DNA from: an uncultured Lachnospiraceae bacterium
GTDB lineage: Bacteria; Bacillota; Clostridia; Lachnospirales; Lachnospiraceae
DNA length: 12,774 nucleotides
NCBI GenBank assembly: GCA_947625995.1
Contig: CANQQN010000036.1
Coordinates: forward strand, 1-12,774
Reading direction: 5' to 3'
A model generated the notes under the pieces. It was not told the DNA's origin, did not search any database, and worked only from the letters and a program-made list of their open reading frames with translations. The stretch's first letter is position 1; each line of letters opens with the position of its first letter. This document shows positions 12,301 to 12,774 of the stretch, piece by piece. Both the position numbers and the translations under genes were made by a program.

Positions 12301-12774
12301 ATGGATTACATACTGGATACGTTAGGAAATCTGGTACATCAGACCGCATTTTTCAATTTAACATGGGGCAATTATCTGATGATTCTGGTAGCGTGTGTGT
12401 TTCTCTACCTAGCCATTGTCAAGGAGTATGAACCCCTGCTTCTGGTGCCGATTTCTTTCGGTATATTACTGGTAAATATCTTCCCCGACATCATGGTGAA
12501 GCCTGAAGACGCTGAAAACGGTGTCGGCGGATTGCTGCATTATTTTTATCTGCTGGACGAGTGGTCGATCCTGCCCTCCCTGATCTTTATGGGCGTAGGC
12601 GCCATGACGGATTTCGGACCGCTAATCGCCAATCCCAAGAGCTTTCTTTTGGGCGCGGCTGCCCAGTTCGGTATTTTCGCCGCATATTTTGGCGCGATCT
12701 TTCTGGGCTTTAACGATCAGGCAGCAGCCGCGATCTCTATCATCGGCGGCGCGGACGGCCCCACATCCATCTTT
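12301..12774 (+). CDS. oadB: Na+-pumping decarboxylase beta subunit (partial, 3' end outside window)
   Basis: The first 158 residues of the membrane subunit that decarboxylates carboxybiotin and exports Na+. The frame is open to the window end. After an N-terminal stretch and helix (about 25-42), the family segments appear: PLLLVPISFGILLVN, a loop rich in acidic residues, then SLIFMGVGAMTDFGPLIANP, and finally GGADGPTSIF at the very end. The Asp in that motif (152 here) corresponds to the conserved Asp implicated in Na+ and proton handling in OadB. AGGAGGT (12288-12294) lies 6 bases before ATG 12301. The full protein is usually about 375-435 residues, so more than half is missing here because of the window edge, not a mutation. 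Confidence 0.95.
   Translation, partial: MDYILDTLGNLVHQTAFFNLTWGNYLMILVACVFLYLAIVKEYEPLLLVPISFGILLVNIFPDIMVKPEDAENGVGGLLHYFYLLDEWSILPSLIFMGVGAMTDFGPLIANPKSFLLGAAAQFGIFAAYFGAIFLGFNDQAAAAISIIGGADGPTSIF

Overview
The window looks like chromosomal DNA of an anaerobic gut-type Clostridium relative, most likely Lachnospiraceae (Bacillota). The evidence is the gene content: scpA-scpB followed by a DacF-type carboxypeptidase, a biotin-dependent Na+-pumping decarboxylase operon, an AGCS Na+/amino-acid symporter, a dockerin remnant, and strong AGGAGG-type ribosome binding sites. No rRNA, tRNA, CRISPR array, insertion sequence or phage gene was seen.

Region by region: (1) 1-2214 holds a small multi-pass membrane protein of unknown function, its terminator, and a Na+/alanine-glycine type symporter whose short leader carries a hairpin plus U-tract. 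(2) 2215-4128 is an accessory-looking patch: a probably frameshifted small gene; a YefM-YoeB toxin-antitoxin pair with a textbook promoter whose spacer contains two CGTACG palindromes 12 bp apart; a terminator; an orphan dockerin module with no start codon; an 11-bp inverted repeat; and a DUF4258 / YgiT-zinc-finger pair resembling a reduced MqsRA module. (3) 4269-9208 is cell-wall and chromosome housekeeping: a D,D-carboxypeptidase, a membrane-anchored metallophosphoesterase, scpA and scpB (14-bp overlap), and a second D,D-carboxypeptidase ending in a terminator that includes its stop codon. (4) 9230-9454 on the minus strand is a small cysteine-containing protein, divergent from the next operon. 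(5) 9545-12774 is a decarboxylase operon with a good promoter: carboxyltransferase alpha, OadG-like subunit with a secreted domain, biotin carrier, and the membrane beta subunit, which is cut by the window end.

Functional reading: the last operon should decarboxylate an acyl-CoA through a biotin carrier and export Na+; the symporter near the left end could spend that gradient on amino-acid uptake. ScpAB would act with SMC in chromosome segregation while the two carboxypeptidases trim peptidoglycan peptides. The two toxin-antitoxin-like pairs and the dockerin scar mark 2215-4128 as the variable part of the window. The most unusual points are the divergent catalytic motifs of the carboxyltransferase, the secreted domain on the OadG subunit, the antitoxin without a DNA-binding domain, and the orphan dockerin.
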